A stretch of 64,000 bases of DNA from Proteobacteria bacterium 005FR1 (GTDB lineage Bacteria; Pseudomonadota; Gammaproteobacteria; Pseudomonadales; Cellvibrionaceae), in the NCBI GenBank assembly GCA_026192395.1, contig WACF01000001.1, positions 2,416,309 through 2,480,308 of the forward strand, read 5' to 3'. A program made the translations under genes and the position numbers. Below the pieces are notes generated by a model that made no database searches, was not told the origin of the DNA, and was given only the letters and a program-made list of their open reading frames with translations. Shown piece after piece: positions 1-9,431 of the stretch (position 1 is its first letter; every line of letters begins with the position of its first letter).

Positions 1-957
1 CTCACCACCCCGCTGTTCACCGACTATGCGCACAAGCTAAGAACGGTTCATGTTCCGGAAGGGGGAACGATCAGCAGGGATAGCCATGGACGTTTGCAAT
101 ATCCCGTCGGCACCGTGTTCAGCAAGACCTTTTACTACCCCGCCGGAAACAGTGCCAGACAGGTGAAAAAGACCGACTTCGCCGAAGCAGACCTCCGCGA
201 TGGCCTTAGCCTGACAAGCAACCGGGTGCTGGAAACCCGACTGCTGGTGCATTACGACAGCGGCTGGAAGGCCCTCTCCTACGTCTGGAACGAGGATCAG
301 AGCGAAGCCCGGCGCAAGATCACGGGCGCACTGTTTCCGCTAACTCTGGTGGATGGGGCCGGCGAAAAGCAAGATTTCCACTACGTAGTGCCCGACGCAA
401 ATCAATGCGCCGGCTGCCATGCCACTACCTTCGCGAATCGCCAGGCCGAGCCCATTGGACCGGCCCGGCCCGACTTCATCAACCGCGACTCGCCGCTGGG
501 CAGTGGCAATCAACTGCAAAACTGGCAGCAGCGCGGCTGGCTGTCCGCCGATCATCAGGATTGGCCGCGGGCGGCGGACTGGCAGGACCCGAGCGCAAGC
601 CTCCCTGATCGGGCGCGGGCGTATCTGGACATCAACTGTGCCCATTGCCACAGCGAGACCGGCGCCGGTGATACCAGCGGCCTCTGGCTGAACCGCACTC
701 TGACGGCCAGCCGTAGTCATCTCGGGATATGCAAACCGCCCATCGCCGCCGGCCAGGGCACCGGCGGACGACGCTGGGGCATTGCTCCGGGACATCCGGA
801 CGACTCCATCCTGATTTACCGGATGGCGAGCCGCGACCCCGGCGCGATGATGCCGGAACTCGGTCGCAGTCTCGTGCACGAGGAAGGGGTTGCGCTGATT
901 CGAACATGGATCAGCGGGCTCGAAGGTTCATGTACGCGCCAGCTCACGGCCGAATAG
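1..957 (+). CDS. SO2930-family dihaem c-type cytochrome, 5' end outside window
   Basis: The frame is open from base 1 to the TAG at 955-957, so the true start lies upstream and about 318 C-terminal residues are visible. Two CxxCH haem-attachment motifs are present: CAGCH near nt 406-420 and CAHCH near nt 637-651. The spacing and the surrounding text (a Tyr-Pro-Val-Gly-Thr stretch followed by FSKTFYYP) fit the SO2930/HNE_0200 family of exported dihaem cytochromes. In that family the gene usually follows a parallel beta-helix protein, which would lie off the left edge. The protein should act in the periplasm, but no electron-transfer partner is visible here. An internal TTG at 94 is a poor start because the homologous region continues upstream of it. 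Confidence 0.8.
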   Translation, partial: LTTPLFTDYAHKLRTVHVPEGGTISRDSHGRLQYPVGTVFSKTFYYPAGNSARQVKKTDFAEADLRDGLSLTSNRVLETRLLVHYDSGWKALSYVWNEDQSEARRKITGALFPLTLVDGAGEKQDFHYVVPDANQCAGCHATTFANRQAEPIGPARPDFINRDSPLGSGNQLQNWQQRGWLSADHQDWPRAADWQDPSASLPDRARAYLDINCAHCHSETGAGDTSGLWLNRTLTASRSHLGICKPPIAAGQGTGGRRWGIAPGHPDDSILIYRMASRDPGAMMPELGRSLVHEEGVALIRTWISGLEGSCTRQLTAE

Positions 958-1076
958 TTGTAAGGCGCGACAGCTTTGTGCGCCAGTTCACGGAACAATC
1001 GGCTAAATGATCAATCGGAGCTACTTACCCCGACAGGGAGATCGGGGAGTGGCCGTCAGGCAAGAAGGCGACAGCC

Positions 1077-1535
1077 ATGCTGAACAAGACGCTCGATCAG
1101 TGGCTTGCTGAATACGGCGAAAGTCATCAGAACCCACAAAACAAGATGATTCACTGGATTTGTGTCCCGGTGATTCTGTGGTGCGTGCTGGCCTTGCTGT
1201 GGCCGCTTCAGATTGCTGGCCTCGACTGGCTGAATGGCGCGACGCTACTGATTGCGATCAGTATTTTGTTTTACCTGCGGCTGTCCTTACCGCTGGCGCT
1301 GGGGATGGTGGTGATCTCGGCTCTGTCGGTCTGGCTCATCGGCGCTTATCTGGCAGCCGACCTGCCCTGGCCGCTCTGGAGCTTCGCTCTCGCACTCTTT
1401 GTTCTGGCATGGATCGGTCAATTCGTCGGCCATAAGATCGAGGGCAAGAAACCCAGCTTCTTCAAGGACATACAATTTCTTCTGATTGGCCCGGCCTGGC
1501 TGCTGCACAGCGCAATGAAGCGATTGCGGGGATAA
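1077..1535 (+). CDS. Mpo1-like (DUF962 / YGL010w family) membrane protein
   Basis: This 152-residue protein has four predicted membrane spans. The family signature is at both ends: an N-terminal SHQNPQNKMIHWICVP stretch and a C-terminal GQFVGHKIEGKKPSFFKD stretch, which supply the conserved histidines. The yeast member Mpo1 is an iron-dependent dioxygenase that oxidises 2-hydroxy fatty acids in phytosphingosine breakdown; bacterial members are mostly untested. The ATG is preceded by a weak ribosome site. A second, shorter member of the same family lies at 32783-33118. The function here is inferred from family membership only. Confidence 0.85.
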   Translation: MLNKTLDQWLAEYGESHQNPQNKMIHWICVPVILWCVLALLWPLQIAGLDWLNGATLLIAISILFYLRLSLPLALGMVVISALSVWLIGAYLAADLPWPLWSFALALFVLAWIGQFVGHKIEGKKPSFFKDIQFLLIGPAWLLHSAMKRLRG

Positions 1536-1594
1536 TCGGCACCTCCTTTCTCGCTCCGGGCCTGGACCGCAACGATCAATGACGGAGAGAGGAC

Positions 1595-1789
1595 ATGAGG
1601 ACCAAACGAGAATCGTCCAGGGAACAACAACCCAGAAATCAGTTTCATGCCCGCCTGCTCAGCCAGGTAGAAGTCGCAGGAAAAGAGCGCGTGTATGCGG
1701 AGCGCGTGATAGGCAGCACACCCCTTGATGCGGAGCTACCGCCGATCGAGTTCTTTACCTCCGAAGAGGATTCCGAAAAGTCCTGGTGA
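1595..1789 (+). CDS. small hypothetical protein (64 aa)
   Basis: This short ORF starts with ATG after a good purine-rich ribosome site (GGAGAGAGGAC). The 64-residue product is hydrophilic and charged, with no signal peptide, membrane span or motif I recognise. It sits between the DUF962 gene and the convergent FadL-type gene. The ribosome site and the lack of any overlapping better gene favour expression, but nothing in the sequence gives a function. Confidence 0.45.
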   Translation: MRTKRESSREQQPRNQFHARLLSQVEVAGKERVYAERVIGSTPLDAELPPIEFFTSEEDSEKSW

Positions 1790-1852
1790 AGGGCAGGAAG
1801 TGAAAGACGCGAGGTCCGCTCACGTCTCTCGCCTCCCATTCTCTTCCGTGCG

Positions 1853-3229
1853 CTAGAAGCCAACGCTGAATGCCACACTCAGCGCATCGCCGCTGGAGTC
1901 GTATTCCCCCGCTATCAAGCCCACACCCGGTTGCTCCCATAGGATGTCGGTATCATCAATGAAGATGTGGGCATAACCAACATCGAGAGAGGCATTGCGG
2001 GAAATCTCCCAAGTGCCACCGACCGCGAACCAGATACGATCGTTGTCCGGCAATCGCGGAGAGCGCAGCAGCGCATTCGGCACGGGCGACTCGTCGTAGG
2101 CGACGCCCGCGCGGAAGGTCCAGCGCTCGTCGTAGTCATAGTTCAGCCCGAGGCCGTAGCGCAGGGTGTTTTCCCAGCCCAACTCCTCCGGGGCTTCGGG
2201 AGTGAGAGGGTTTTCAAACCCGATGCTGATCTCCTGGATGCTGTCCCATCCAGTCCAGGTGACATCCGCCAGCAGTTGGGTACGCAGATTCAGCTGCTGA
2301 GAAACGGCCACCGAGAAGGTATCGGGAAGGGTGAGGTCGGCTTCGATGTCGCTGTCGGCAAACACCGCGCTGAGGCTGCCGCCAATGGCGGGCGGAAGAG
2401 CCGCTAAACCACCCAATGCGCTGGGCTGGTCGAAATCGCCGTCCCCGGTCAGCTCCAAATCGATGTCCGAGCGATAGGAAACACTGACACGTGTCTCGTT
2501 GGTAGGTGACCAGAGCAAACCGAGATTGTAGCCCCAGCCGGAATCATCGCCTTCGGTTTCCACCGCGCCATCGAACTGGCCGGACCCGGGCGTGGCCCCA
2601 TTGGGACAGAGCCCTCCCGCAAGCAAGGCGCAAGCCGCGGCAAAGTCGATAGCACGGGACAATCTGACTTCGGTGTAGTTGAGGTTCAGCCCAAAACCGA
2701 CAGAGAATTCGTCGTTAGCCTGGTAGGCCACGAAGGGGTTCAGGTTTACGCTGGTGATTTCCGAATCGAGCGTCTGGTATCGACCCACCCAATTGTCATC
2801 ATATTCCGTCGCCAGACCAAAGGGCACGTTGACGGTAATGCCCGCGTACCAGTTATCCGCCACCAGGGCTGAATAGGAAAAATCCGGAACCACCGCATCC
2901 TTGCCGCCTTCCCCATCCAAACGGGAGCTGAGAAAAAGCGGGACTGGCGACTCCTGGTCGAGCGCCACCGGGTCGCTGAAATCGAATTGCGGCGAGATGT
3001 AGTGCACCCCCAGCTGCATCGCCCGACCTACCCGCGGGGCCGCTGCGGGGTTGTACCACACCGAACTCACATCGTTGGCAACGGCGCCGCCACCCGCATA
3101 GGCGGTGCCCAGGCGCTTGGCGCTTTGCTCCAGAATGGCGAAGCCCGCCGCCAGACTGTGGGGCGGCGCCAGAGCCAGAGCCAGTCCAAGGCAGCCGATA
3201 CTGGAACTCAGTTTCAGTTTTCCATTCAT
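1853..3229 (-). CDS. FadL/OmpP1/TodX-family outer membrane transport protein
   Basis: This 458-residue protein is a predicted 14-strand outer membrane barrel for uptake of long-chain fatty acids or other hydrophobic compounds. A signal peptide ends in SLAA, followed by the family N-terminus ([20 protein letters not shown]) that forms the plug, including the [12 protein letters not shown] motif. The last residue is Phe after Val-Gly, the usual barrel-assembly signal. I chose the ATG at 3229 because GGAGG lies about eight bases upstream; an in-frame ATG at 3253 would put that site inside the coding sequence. It is transcribed divergently from msrP across about 200 bp. Confidence 0.9.
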   Translation of the reverse strand: MNGKLKLSSSIGCLGLALALAPPHSLAAGFAILEQSAKRLGTAYAGGGAVANDVSSVWYNPAAAPRVGRAMQLGVHYISPQFDFSDPVALDQESPVPLFLSSRLDGEGGKDAVVPDFSYSALVADNWYAGITVNVPFGLATEYDDNWVGRYQTLDSEITSVNLNPFVAYQANDEFSVGFGLNLNYTEVRLSRAIDFAAACALLAGGLCPNGATPGSGQFDGAVETEGDDSGWGYNLGLLWSPTNETRVSVSYRSDIDLELTGDGDFDQPSALGGLAALPPAIGGSLSAVFADSDIEADLTLPDTFSVAVSQQLNLRTQLLADVTWTGWDSIQEISIGFENPLTPEAPEELGWENTLRYGLGLNYDYDERWTFRAGVAYDESPVPNALLRSPRLPDNDRIWFAVGGTWEISRNASLDVGYAHIFIDDTDILWEQPGVGLIAGEYDSSGDALSVAFSVGF

Positions 3230-3434
3230 TTCTTGTTCCTCCATGAAACCCAAGCGCTGTTCTACGCAAGTTGAATACCATCGCAGGGCAGGACAACCAT
3301 TCAGCTCGACTACCCGGTCGCCCCTTCCCCCTCAGCGACGGGCTTGCAGCTCCGCAGGCTTTTATTTATGGTCGGAACCTCCCGAAGTCCGGGACGCTCC
3401 AATCTACGCACCACGCATTCATGACGGAGTCTCC

Positions 3435-4472
3435 ATGAGCAAGCTAATCATCAAGTCCAAGTCGCGCCACAGCCTCAGTGAAAATGACGTCACGCCGGAA
3501 GAGGTGTTCAAAGACCGTCGTGCGATTTTGAAGGCGATGGGAATGGGCGCAGTCGGCGCGGGTCTGGCCGGAGGCACTGCACCAGCCTTGGCGCAGGGCT
3601 TCTTCGACAGCCTTTTTGGTCAGGACGAGGGCCCGGAGAGAAAGGTACGCACGGGCAAACCGCTGGACTTCGAAAATCTGCAAAGCCCCAAGCCCGATTT
3701 GAAGCTGACGCCGGAGATCAAGGCGATCACCTACAACAATTTCTACGAATTCGGGACGCAGAAGACCGATCCGGCCATGAACAGCAAGGACTTCCAGGTC
3801 AAGCCATGGACCCTGGAGATTGGCGGTGAAGTGGAAAAGCCCACCACTGTGGACGTCTGGGAGCTGATCAACTCCGCTGACCTGGAGGAGCGCATCTACC
3901 GCTTTCGCTGCGTGGAAGCCTGGTCCATGAACATCCCCTGGATCGGGATCGAGCTGAACAAGCTGCTCAGCAAAGTGAAGCCGACCAGCAAAGCCAAGTA
4001 CGTGGCCTTTCAGACGCTCTACGATCCAGAACAGATGCCGGGGCAAAAATCACGCTATCTCGGCGGCGGCATCGACTACCCCTATGTGGAAGGCCTGCGC
4101 ATCGATGAAGCCATGCATCCGCTGGCGTTGATGGTGGTCGGCATGTACGGCAAGACCCTGCCACCGCAGAACGGCGCGCCGCTGCGATTGATGACACCCT
4201 GGAAATACGGCTTCAAGTCCATCAAGTCCATCGTCAAGATCGATCTGGTGGAAAAGATGCCGCCCACCACCTGGAACATCCTCGCGCCGCATGAGTATGG
4301 CTTCTACGCCAACGTGAATCCCAAGGTGGATCACCCCCGCTGGTCGCAGGCCAGCGAAAGGCACATCGGCGAAGGCGCTATTGCGCGGCGACAGCCCACG
4401 CTCATGTTCAATGGCTATGAAGAGGAAGTGGCGAGTCTTTACAAGGGCATGGATTTACGGAAGTGGTATTGA
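3435..4472 (+). CDS. msrP: protein-methionine-sulfoxide reductase, molybdenum catalytic subunit MsrP (YedY)
   Basis: MsrP repairs oxidised methionine in periplasmic proteins, using electrons passed by the membrane haem protein MsrQ. The 345-residue product has a Tat leader with twin arginines at residues 28-29 ([10 protein letters not shown]) and a hydrophobic stretch ending ALAQ. The molybdenum-ligating cysteine is Cys159 in [11 protein letters not shown], within a sulfite-oxidase-type fold. The start at 3435 gives the normal length of about 330-345 residues; an upstream in-frame extension to 3105 would run into the FadL gene on the other strand and lacks a leader. msrQ follows 160 bp downstream, with a palindromic repeat in the gap. 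A short Gly-rich [13 protein letters not shown] segment follows the leader. Confidence 0.95.
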   Translation: MSKLIIKSKSRHSLSENDVTPEEVFKDRRAILKAMGMGAVGAGLAGGTAPALAQGFFDSLFGQDEGPERKVRTGKPLDFENLQSPKPDLKLTPEIKAITYNNFYEFGTQKTDPAMNSKDFQVKPWTLEIGGEVEKPTTVDVWELINSADLEERIYRFRCVEAWSMNIPWIGIELNKLLSKVKPTSKAKYVAFQTLYDPEQMPGQKSRYLGGGIDYPYVEGLRIDEAMHPLALMVVGMYGKTLPPQNGAPLRLMTPWKYGFKSIKSIVKIDLVEKMPPTTWNILAPHEYGFYANVNPKVDHPRWSQASERHIGEGAIARRQPTLMFNGYEEEVASLYKGMDLRKWY

Positions 4473-4492
4473 GTTTCTGAGTTCTTAATCCG

Positions 4493-4600
4493 TTCGCCGC
4501 CGGGTAAAGCCTTTTCAAATACGCTGTGAATACATCCTTGTACGCTCTGTCGCTTGATCCCTGAAGCGAAAGGTTTGAAAAGGCTGTACCCGGCGACGAA
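4493..4600. repeat. interrupted palindromic repeat between msrP and msrQ
   Basis: Two 27-base arms (4493-4519 and 4574-4600) are inverted copies with two mismatches. The loop contains the tract GAATACATCCTTGTA at 4528-4542 and a small inner hairpin CGCTT...AAGCG at 4551-4568. The same tract with small changes lies in the palindrome at 26777-26881, so this is probably one copy of a dispersed intergenic family. It could act as a processing or attenuation site between msrP and msrQ. Confidence 0.75.
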
Positions 4601-4632
4601 CTCCCTACGAGCCAAAACGCCAGCGCAGATCG

Positions 4633-5256
4633 ATGCGACCCAGCAGTAAACAAATACTCGCCCGAATCCTTCACGTTTCCGTTCACATCGGTTCGCTGCT
4701 TCCCATTGTCTGGCTTTTTCTCGCCATTCCCCAGGGCCGCCTAGGTGGCGACCCGGTTCAGGAGCTGACCCACTTTCTCGGCAAGGGCGCGATCCACCTG
4801 CTCTATCTGAGCCTGTGCGTAACACCACTCGCAAAAGCTTTGAAGATGGGCCAGTTAATACGGCTGCGCCGTCCTCTGGGGCTTTGGTGTTTTGCTTATG
4901 CGACGCTGCACTTTGCCGTTTGGATTACGCTGGATCTGCAGTTCTACTGGAGTTTGATCGGCGAGGAAATCGTCGAAAGAAATTATCTGCTGGTGGGCTT
5001 TTTGGCCTGGCTGATTCTTCTCGCGCTCGCCATCACGTCGATACCAAGAATCATGCGGGCAATGAAGAACCGCTGGAAGAAACTGCACAACTGGGTGTAT
5101 CTGGTGGCCGTACTCGCGCCGATTCACTTTCTGTGGTCGGTGAAAAGCGGCATCATCGAACCCGGCATTTATCTCGCGATCGCATTTTTTCTGCTTTGGC
5201 TGCGGCGTGATCGTTTGCTGAAGCCAATCCGCTCTCTCGTACCTCTCAAGGGCTAG
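4633..5256 (+). CDS. msrQ: MsrQ (YedZ), haem-binding membrane subunit of the MsrPQ system
   Basis: This 207-residue integral membrane protein has about six spans and belongs to the ferric-reductase-like transmembrane family. Conserved histidines that would ligate haem occur in LHVSVHIGS, ATLHFAVW and KKLHNWVYLVAVLAPIHF. MsrQ takes electrons from the quinone pool or a flavin and hands them to MsrP in the periplasm. The order msrP-msrQ supports the call. The stop codon overlaps the stop of the convergent flavoprotein gene: the four bases CTAG at 5253-5256 serve both strands. Confidence 0.93.
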   Translation: MRPSSKQILARILHVSVHIGSLLPIVWLFLAIPQGRLGGDPVQELTHFLGKGAIHLLYLSLCVTPLAKALKMGQLIRLRRPLGLWCFAYATLHFAVWITLDLQFYWSLIGEEIVERNYLLVGFLAWLILLALAITSIPRIMRAMKNRWKKLHNWVYLVAVLAPIHFLWSVKSGIIEPGIYLAIAFFLLWLRRDRLLKPIRSLVPLKG

Positions 5257-6776
5257 CGCCGTTTCCAGCGATGATAGCGCTCAAGCAAACGCAGGATCGT
5301 TTGCGGGGCGTGATTGCGCTTCCATTCGCCCGCTGCGTACTTGTTCGCTTCCGCCCAGGTGGGATAGCTGTGGATCGTACCGAGGATTTTGTTGAGCCCG
5401 AGGCCATGCTTCATGGCCAGGACGAATTCCGCCAGCAAGTCGCCGGCGTGAGCGCCGACAATGGTGACTCCGAGGATGCGATCTTTGTCCGGGACCGTCA
5501 GAACCTTCACGAAGCCTTCAGTTGAGCTTTCAGCGATGGCTCGGTCCAGTTCGGTCAGAGCATAGCGTGTAACCTCGTAGCGCGTGCCCTGTACCTTCGC
5601 TTCGGATTCGCTCAGGCCCACGTGGGCGATCTCAGGATCCGTGTAAGTCACGCGGGGAATGACTGAGTAATCCGCCCGAAAGGTTTTGAACTCGCCAAAA
5701 AGCGCGTTGACCGCGGCGTACCAGGCTTGGTGTGAGGCGGTGTGAGTAAACTGAAACGGCCCCGCCACATCACCAGCGGCGTAAATGTTCGGGTACAGGC
5801 ACTGCAGATAGTCATTGGTGGAGACGGTCTTTTCCGTTGCGATCCCGAGACTTTCCAGCCCGTAACCCGCCAGCCGGGCACGACGGCCGACTGCACAGAG
5901 CAAGGCGTCGAAGCCGAGTGCCCTTTCCGCGCCTTCGTGCTCGACTACCAGTGCCTTACCTCTGCCCTGGTTTGTGCAACGCACTGCGGTGTGCCCCGTG
6001 AGCACTTCGATACCTTCACGACGCAGAGCCTGCTCCAGGCAGGCAGCCACTTCCGCGTCCTCTCTCGGCAGCAACTGCGCCGGTTTCTGTACTAGCGTCA
6101 CCTGGGAACCGAGCCTACTGAAAGCCTGCGCCAGTTCGCAGCCTACCGGGCCACCGCCGAGCACAACCAGCCGCGCTGGCGGCTGCTTGAGATTTGCAAA
6201 CGCATCCCAGACGGTTTCCGTGGTCACGTAGCCCGCGTCCTCGATGCCGGGCAAGGGCGGCACTACCGGCTCCGCGCCCGCTGCAATCACGATCGCACGT
6301 CCGGTCAGGCGCTGTGAGCTCCCGTCCTTACCGGCAATTTCCACCGTCCACGGGTCCACGAGTTTGCCGTAGCCTTGCAGGACTTCAACGCCCAGATCCG
6401 TGTACCGTTCGACACTGTCGTGGGGCTCGATGCGGGCGATCACCTCGTGAACACGCCGCATCACCTGAGCGAAATCCAGGCGCGGCTCCACAGGCTCCAA
6501 ACCGTAGCGATCCGCCTCACGCATTTGCTGTGCAAGTCGTGCAGTACGGATCAAAGCCTTGCTGGGTACGCAGCCGGTGTTGAGGCAGTCGCCGCCCATC
6601 TTGTGAGCTTCCACGAGGGTGACCTTGGCCTTTACCGTGGCGGCGATGTAAGCGCTCACCAATCCGGCCGAGCCTGCACCGATGACGATCAGGTTCCGAT
6701 CAAAGGACTCAGGTCGCTGCCATTTTGCGTACAGGCCCCGTGCTCTGATCCGGTCGATGATGCCGCCACCCAGCAT
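5253..6776 (-). CDS. class I pyridine nucleotide-disulfide oxidoreductase (mercuric-reductase-like, not MerA)
   Basis: This 507-residue FAD/NAD(P)H flavoenzyme carries the dinucleotide fold VIGAGSAG near residue 32 and the redox-active disulfide GGDCLNTGCVPSKAL near 61-75. A second NAD(P)-binding GGGPVGCELA and a C-terminal dimerisation domain with HSYPTWAE follow. It lacks the C-terminal Cys-Cys pair of true mercuric reductase and ends in basic residues, so mercury reduction is unlikely; a dihydrolipoamide-dehydrogenase-like role is possible but unproven. GAGGAAA precedes the ATG. It lies just downstream of a TVP38 membrane protein gene on the same strand, a pairing common in proteobacteria. 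The physiological substrate is unknown. Confidence 0.85.
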   Translation of the reverse strand: MLGGGIIDRIRARGLYAKWQRPESFDRNLIVIGAGSAGLVSAYIAATVKAKVTLVEAHKMGGDCLNTGCVPSKALIRTARLAQQMREADRYGLEPVEPRLDFAQVMRRVHEVIARIEPHDSVERYTDLGVEVLQGYGKLVDPWTVEIAGKDGSSQRLTGRAIVIAAGAEPVVPPLPGIEDAGYVTTETVWDAFANLKQPPARLVVLGGGPVGCELAQAFSRLGSQVTLVQKPAQLLPREDAEVAACLEQALRREGIEVLTGHTAVRCTNQGRGKALVVEHEGAERALGFDALLCAVGRRARLAGYGLESLGIATEKTVSTNDYLQCLYPNIYAAGDVAGPFQFTHTASHQAWYAAVNALFGEFKTFRADYSVIPRVTYTDPEIAHVGLSESEAKVQGTRYEVTRYALTELDRAIAESSTEGFVKVLTVPDKDRILGVTIVGAHAGDLLAEFVLAMKHGLGLNKILGTIHSYPTWAEANKYAAGEWKRNHAPQTILRLLERYHRWKRR

Positions 6777-6807
6777 GATGTTTCCTCGCTTTGACTCAAT
6801 GAATGTA

Positions 6808-7494
6808 TCAGGAAGCCTGCGCTTTGCGCCGCTCCAGAAACCGCGTTACGCGTTTCGCCGCCAACGGGAACAGGCCGATGAGAACAAAGGAGGCGATCAA
6901 ACCCGGGGAAAGAATGTCGCCCGGGCTTTCCACCTGCCCGAGTTGCGTACCGGCCAATACGTAGACAATGGTCCCCGGCAGCATGCCGACCTGGCTCACC
7001 CAATAGAAGGTCAGGGTTCTTATGGGCGTAAGTCCCATTAGCAGATTGATCAGAACGAAGGGAAAGATCGGAACCAGGCGCAGTGTGAACAAATAAAGCG
7101 CGCCCTCCTTTTCAATGCCGCGATTAATAGCAGAAAGCCGATCACCAAAGCGCTTCTGGACCGTGTCATGGAGCAGAAAGCGCGCAACAAGGAAGGCCAG
7201 GGTCGCACCGATGCTGGATGCGAATGACACCAGGACCAATCCAGTGAGAAAGCCGAACAGTGCGCCAGCCGCCAGGGTCATCACTGTTGCTCCTGGCAGA
7301 GACAGGGCCGTGACCGCGACATAGATCAGAAAGAATGCACCACCTACGAGCCACGGTGACTCGGCGAACCAGGCTTGGAACCGAGCCTGGCTTTCCTGCA
7401 ATTGCTGAAAGCTCAGCCACTGGTCGAGATCGAAGACAAAGAAGAGTGTGATGGCGAGCAGGACAATTGCGATCAGGGCGATTTTCTTTTTCAT
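6808..7494 (-). CDS. TVP38/TMEM64 family (VTT domain) inner membrane protein
   Basis: This 228-residue protein has an N-terminal membrane span and a VTT/DedA-like core, with GATVMTLAAGALFG, a charged loop, and the typical FTLRLVPIFPFVLINLLMG motif. Family members are thought to move or scramble lipids or to keep membranes balanced; none of this can be read from the sequence. The gene ends 31 bp before the flavoprotein gene on the same strand, so the two are probably co-transcribed. Upstream lies the terminator of the DUF3014 gene. Confidence 0.85.
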   Translation of the reverse strand: MKKKIALIAIVLLAITLFFVFDLDQWLSFQQLQESQARFQAWFAESPWLVGGAFFLIYVAVTALSLPGATVMTLAAGALFGFLTGLVLVSFASSIGATLAFLVARFLLHDTVQKRFGDRLSAINRGIEKEGALYLFTLRLVPIFPFVLINLLMGLTPIRTLTFYWVSQVGMLPGTIVYVLAGTQLGQVESPGDILSPGLIASFVLIGLFPLAAKRVTRFLERRKAQAS

Positions 7495-7549
7495 TTTTGC
7501 ATTCTAATCGGAGTGGCTGCACATGCCATCCGGTTTTTCCGCCGCTGGA

Positions 7550-7588
7550 AAAGAAAAAACGCCGGTCGGGCTGAGCCGGCCGGCGTTT
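7550..7588 (-). terminator. Rho-independent terminator of the DUF3014 gene
   Basis: On the minus strand an AACGCCGG/CCGGCGTT stem (arms 7558-7565 and 7580-7587) is followed by a T-rich run (plus-strand A run at 7551-7559). It lies about 20 bp after the stop of the gene ending at 7607. Confidence 0.8.
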
Positions 7589-7606
7589 TGCGTCGATGCT
7601 GATCGA

Positions 7607-8488
7607 TCAATTGCCCTGTTCGGGAACCTCGACCGCGGCGATCGCCTGCCGAATTTCCCGCAGCGCCGCCTGTACCTGCCGGGTGTTTTCCGGCCCCATG
7701 CGAATCATCAGCTTTTGCGGCCCGGGCAATTTTTCCAGCTGAGCATCTTCAAACTGGAAGTGCACTTTGGGCTGAATCAGCACGGGCTCCTGCTTGAGAA
7801 CCGGCGCTTTCAGAATCAGGTCAATGGCGTTCAGGGTAACCTGCTTGAAGCTGCCTCGATCGACCCCGTGCTGGGCATAGGCTTCTTCCAGCAAGGGATA
7901 AAAACGTCGGTAAACCTCGGCCACATTCTGTGAGTCGAGACGGGTGATTACATCGACGTAAGGGTCATAGCGCTCATAGTTCTGCGGTGACAAACGATAG
8001 CGTTGGCCCATCTCCGCGGTGGGAGGCTCGGGTAGTTTCTCCACCAGGAAGTCACCCGCGGGCGATTTGACGGGCCGGTATTCGTGAACCACGTTGCCGC
8101 CGGCCAGCGCGATTACGGCTCTTACCGACTTCATCAGCACGTCATCGGAAACGATCATGTCCGAGACCGCTTCTTCGGGATCCAGTTGATCCACGGCGGC
8201 CAGTACCACAGCATCGCTGTCGGCGAGATCCGGCAAAGGCTCGGGTTCGGGTACCGGCGCGGCAGTCTCCTCAACCGGCTCCGGTGCGGGCTCAGGTTCG
8301 GGTTGCGTACTTACCGGAGGAACCGGCTCGAGTTCCGGCTCAACTTGCACGGCCGGGCCGGGTTCGAGCTCCGCCGTGTCGTCGCCTGCCATTTGCCAGA
8401 GCAGGAAAGCACCAATCGCCACAGCTGCCGCCAACACCAGCAGCCAGACCATATAGGGACTTGGGCGACTCGAATTTTCATTAGCCAT
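7607..8488 (-). CDS. DUF3014 domain-containing membrane-anchored protein
   Basis: This 293-residue protein has a single N-terminal membrane span (residues about 11-32), a Pro/Glu-rich linker (about 37-85) and then the DUF3014 domain, recognisable from DPYVDVITRLDSQNVAEVYRRF and the Ala/Glu-rich end. The linker suggests a periplasmic domain held away from the inner membrane. The start at 8488 has AAGGGG upstream; longer in-frame starts lack a leader. The function of DUF3014 is unknown. A terminator follows directly. Confidence 0.85.
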   Translation of the reverse strand: MANENSSRPSPYMVWLLVLAAAVAIGAFLLWQMAGDDTAELEPGPAVQVEPELEPVPPVSTQPEPEPAPEPVEETAAPVPEPEPLPDLADSDAVVLAAVDQLDPEEAVSDMIVSDDVLMKSVRAVIALAGGNVVHEYRPVKSPAGDFLVEKLPEPPTAEMGQRYRLSPQNYERYDPYVDVITRLDSQNVAEVYRRFYPLLEEAYAQHGVDRGSFKQVTLNAIDLILKAPVLKQEPVLIQPKVHFQFEDAQLEKLPGPQKLMIRMGPENTRQVQAALREIRQAIAAVEVPEQGN

Positions 8489-8707
8489 AATGGTTTGCCC
8501 CTTGGAAAGAGAAATGCGTGTTTTGGGAAAAGAGAGTGAATTGCGCGTTAAAACGGCTGTTATACGTGACACTATGACTGCACTGCCGGGACGCAGTTCA
8601 ATGAAGGGGAAGCTGGTCAGAATTGTCCAGAATTTGAGCAAAGTCCGGCCACCAATGGTGACCAGCTCACAACGAAAGGTTGTTCTAGTTGGCGGAGAAG
8701 CGAAAAG

Positions 8708-9325
8708 TCAGTCTTTGATGACGAGCAGATAACCTTCCGCCTCGCGGGGCTCTTCCACCGCCCAGTCCAGCAGCTCTGCGCCGAATTTCTTTTCGCACTT
8801 CTTCGCCAGCTTCAGAAAGGGGCTGCGGCCCGGATCGGCGATGATGATTCTCGACACGCCTTCTTGGCAGGCTTTCTTGATCACCTTGTAGAGCGGATCC
8901 ACCAGTTCGTCCCAGAAGCAAATATCGCCACCGACAATCAGGTCCTGCTTGCCCAACGTTTTGCGCTTGAGCTCCTCGAAGCGTTTTTGCTTGGTTTTGA
9001 TTTCGACATCATTCAAGGCAGCGTGGACTTTGAGGTAGGGGAAGACATGTTCGTCGGCATCCACCGCAGTCACTTTCGCACCATAGCGGCGCGCACAATA
9101 AATGCTCAGCAGGCCCCAGCCACTGCCGATCTCCATGACCTGCGCCCCTTCCTCGGGCGGGTTCTGCTCGAGATAGTCCATAATGAAGTAGCTGGACGAC
9201 CAGACTTTATCGCCATGGATTTCCGGGCTGGGAATCCCCTTGCGCAGGCGCTTCATGATCGGATGTTTTTTCTTGAAGATAAAGACGCCGTTCGTTTCTC
9301 TGATGTGCTCCAGGGTTTCAGTCAT
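8708..9325 (-). CDS. class I SAM-dependent methyltransferase, protein-lysine-methyltransferase-like
   Basis: This 205-residue single-domain enzyme has the SAM-binding motif I VMEIGSGWGLLSIYCA (about residues 63-78) and an acidic VDADEHV at the end of strand 2. The GGDICFWDELVDPLY region is similar to the METTL/ETFB-lysine methyltransferase group (PF10294-like). It acts in the cytoplasm and no leader is present. It is an isolated gene between DUF3014 and ppx, so the target cannot be guessed from context. Confidence 0.75.
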   Translation of the reverse strand: MTETLEHIRETNGVFIFKKKHPIMKRLRKGIPSPEIHGDKVWSSSYFIMDYLEQNPPEEGAQVMEIGSGWGLLSIYCARRYGAKVTAVDADEHVFPYLKVHAALNDVEIKTKQKRFEELKRKTLGKQDLIVGGDICFWDELVDPLYKVIKKACQEGVSRIIIADPGRSPFLKLAKKCEKKFGAELLDWAVEEPREAEGYLLVIKD

Positions 9326-9431
9326 CGGATTGGCAGCTGTTGTTGATGAATTGAGTTGAATAGGGTCGCTCGATTATCCCCGGCCGAAAAAGCCAAATCA
9401 ACCGAGGCCTCAACGCACGCGGGGCAACGAT

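Noticed and set aside
5253-6776. mercuric reductase
   Set aside because: The C-terminal vicinal cysteines of MerA are missing and there are no mer genes nearby.
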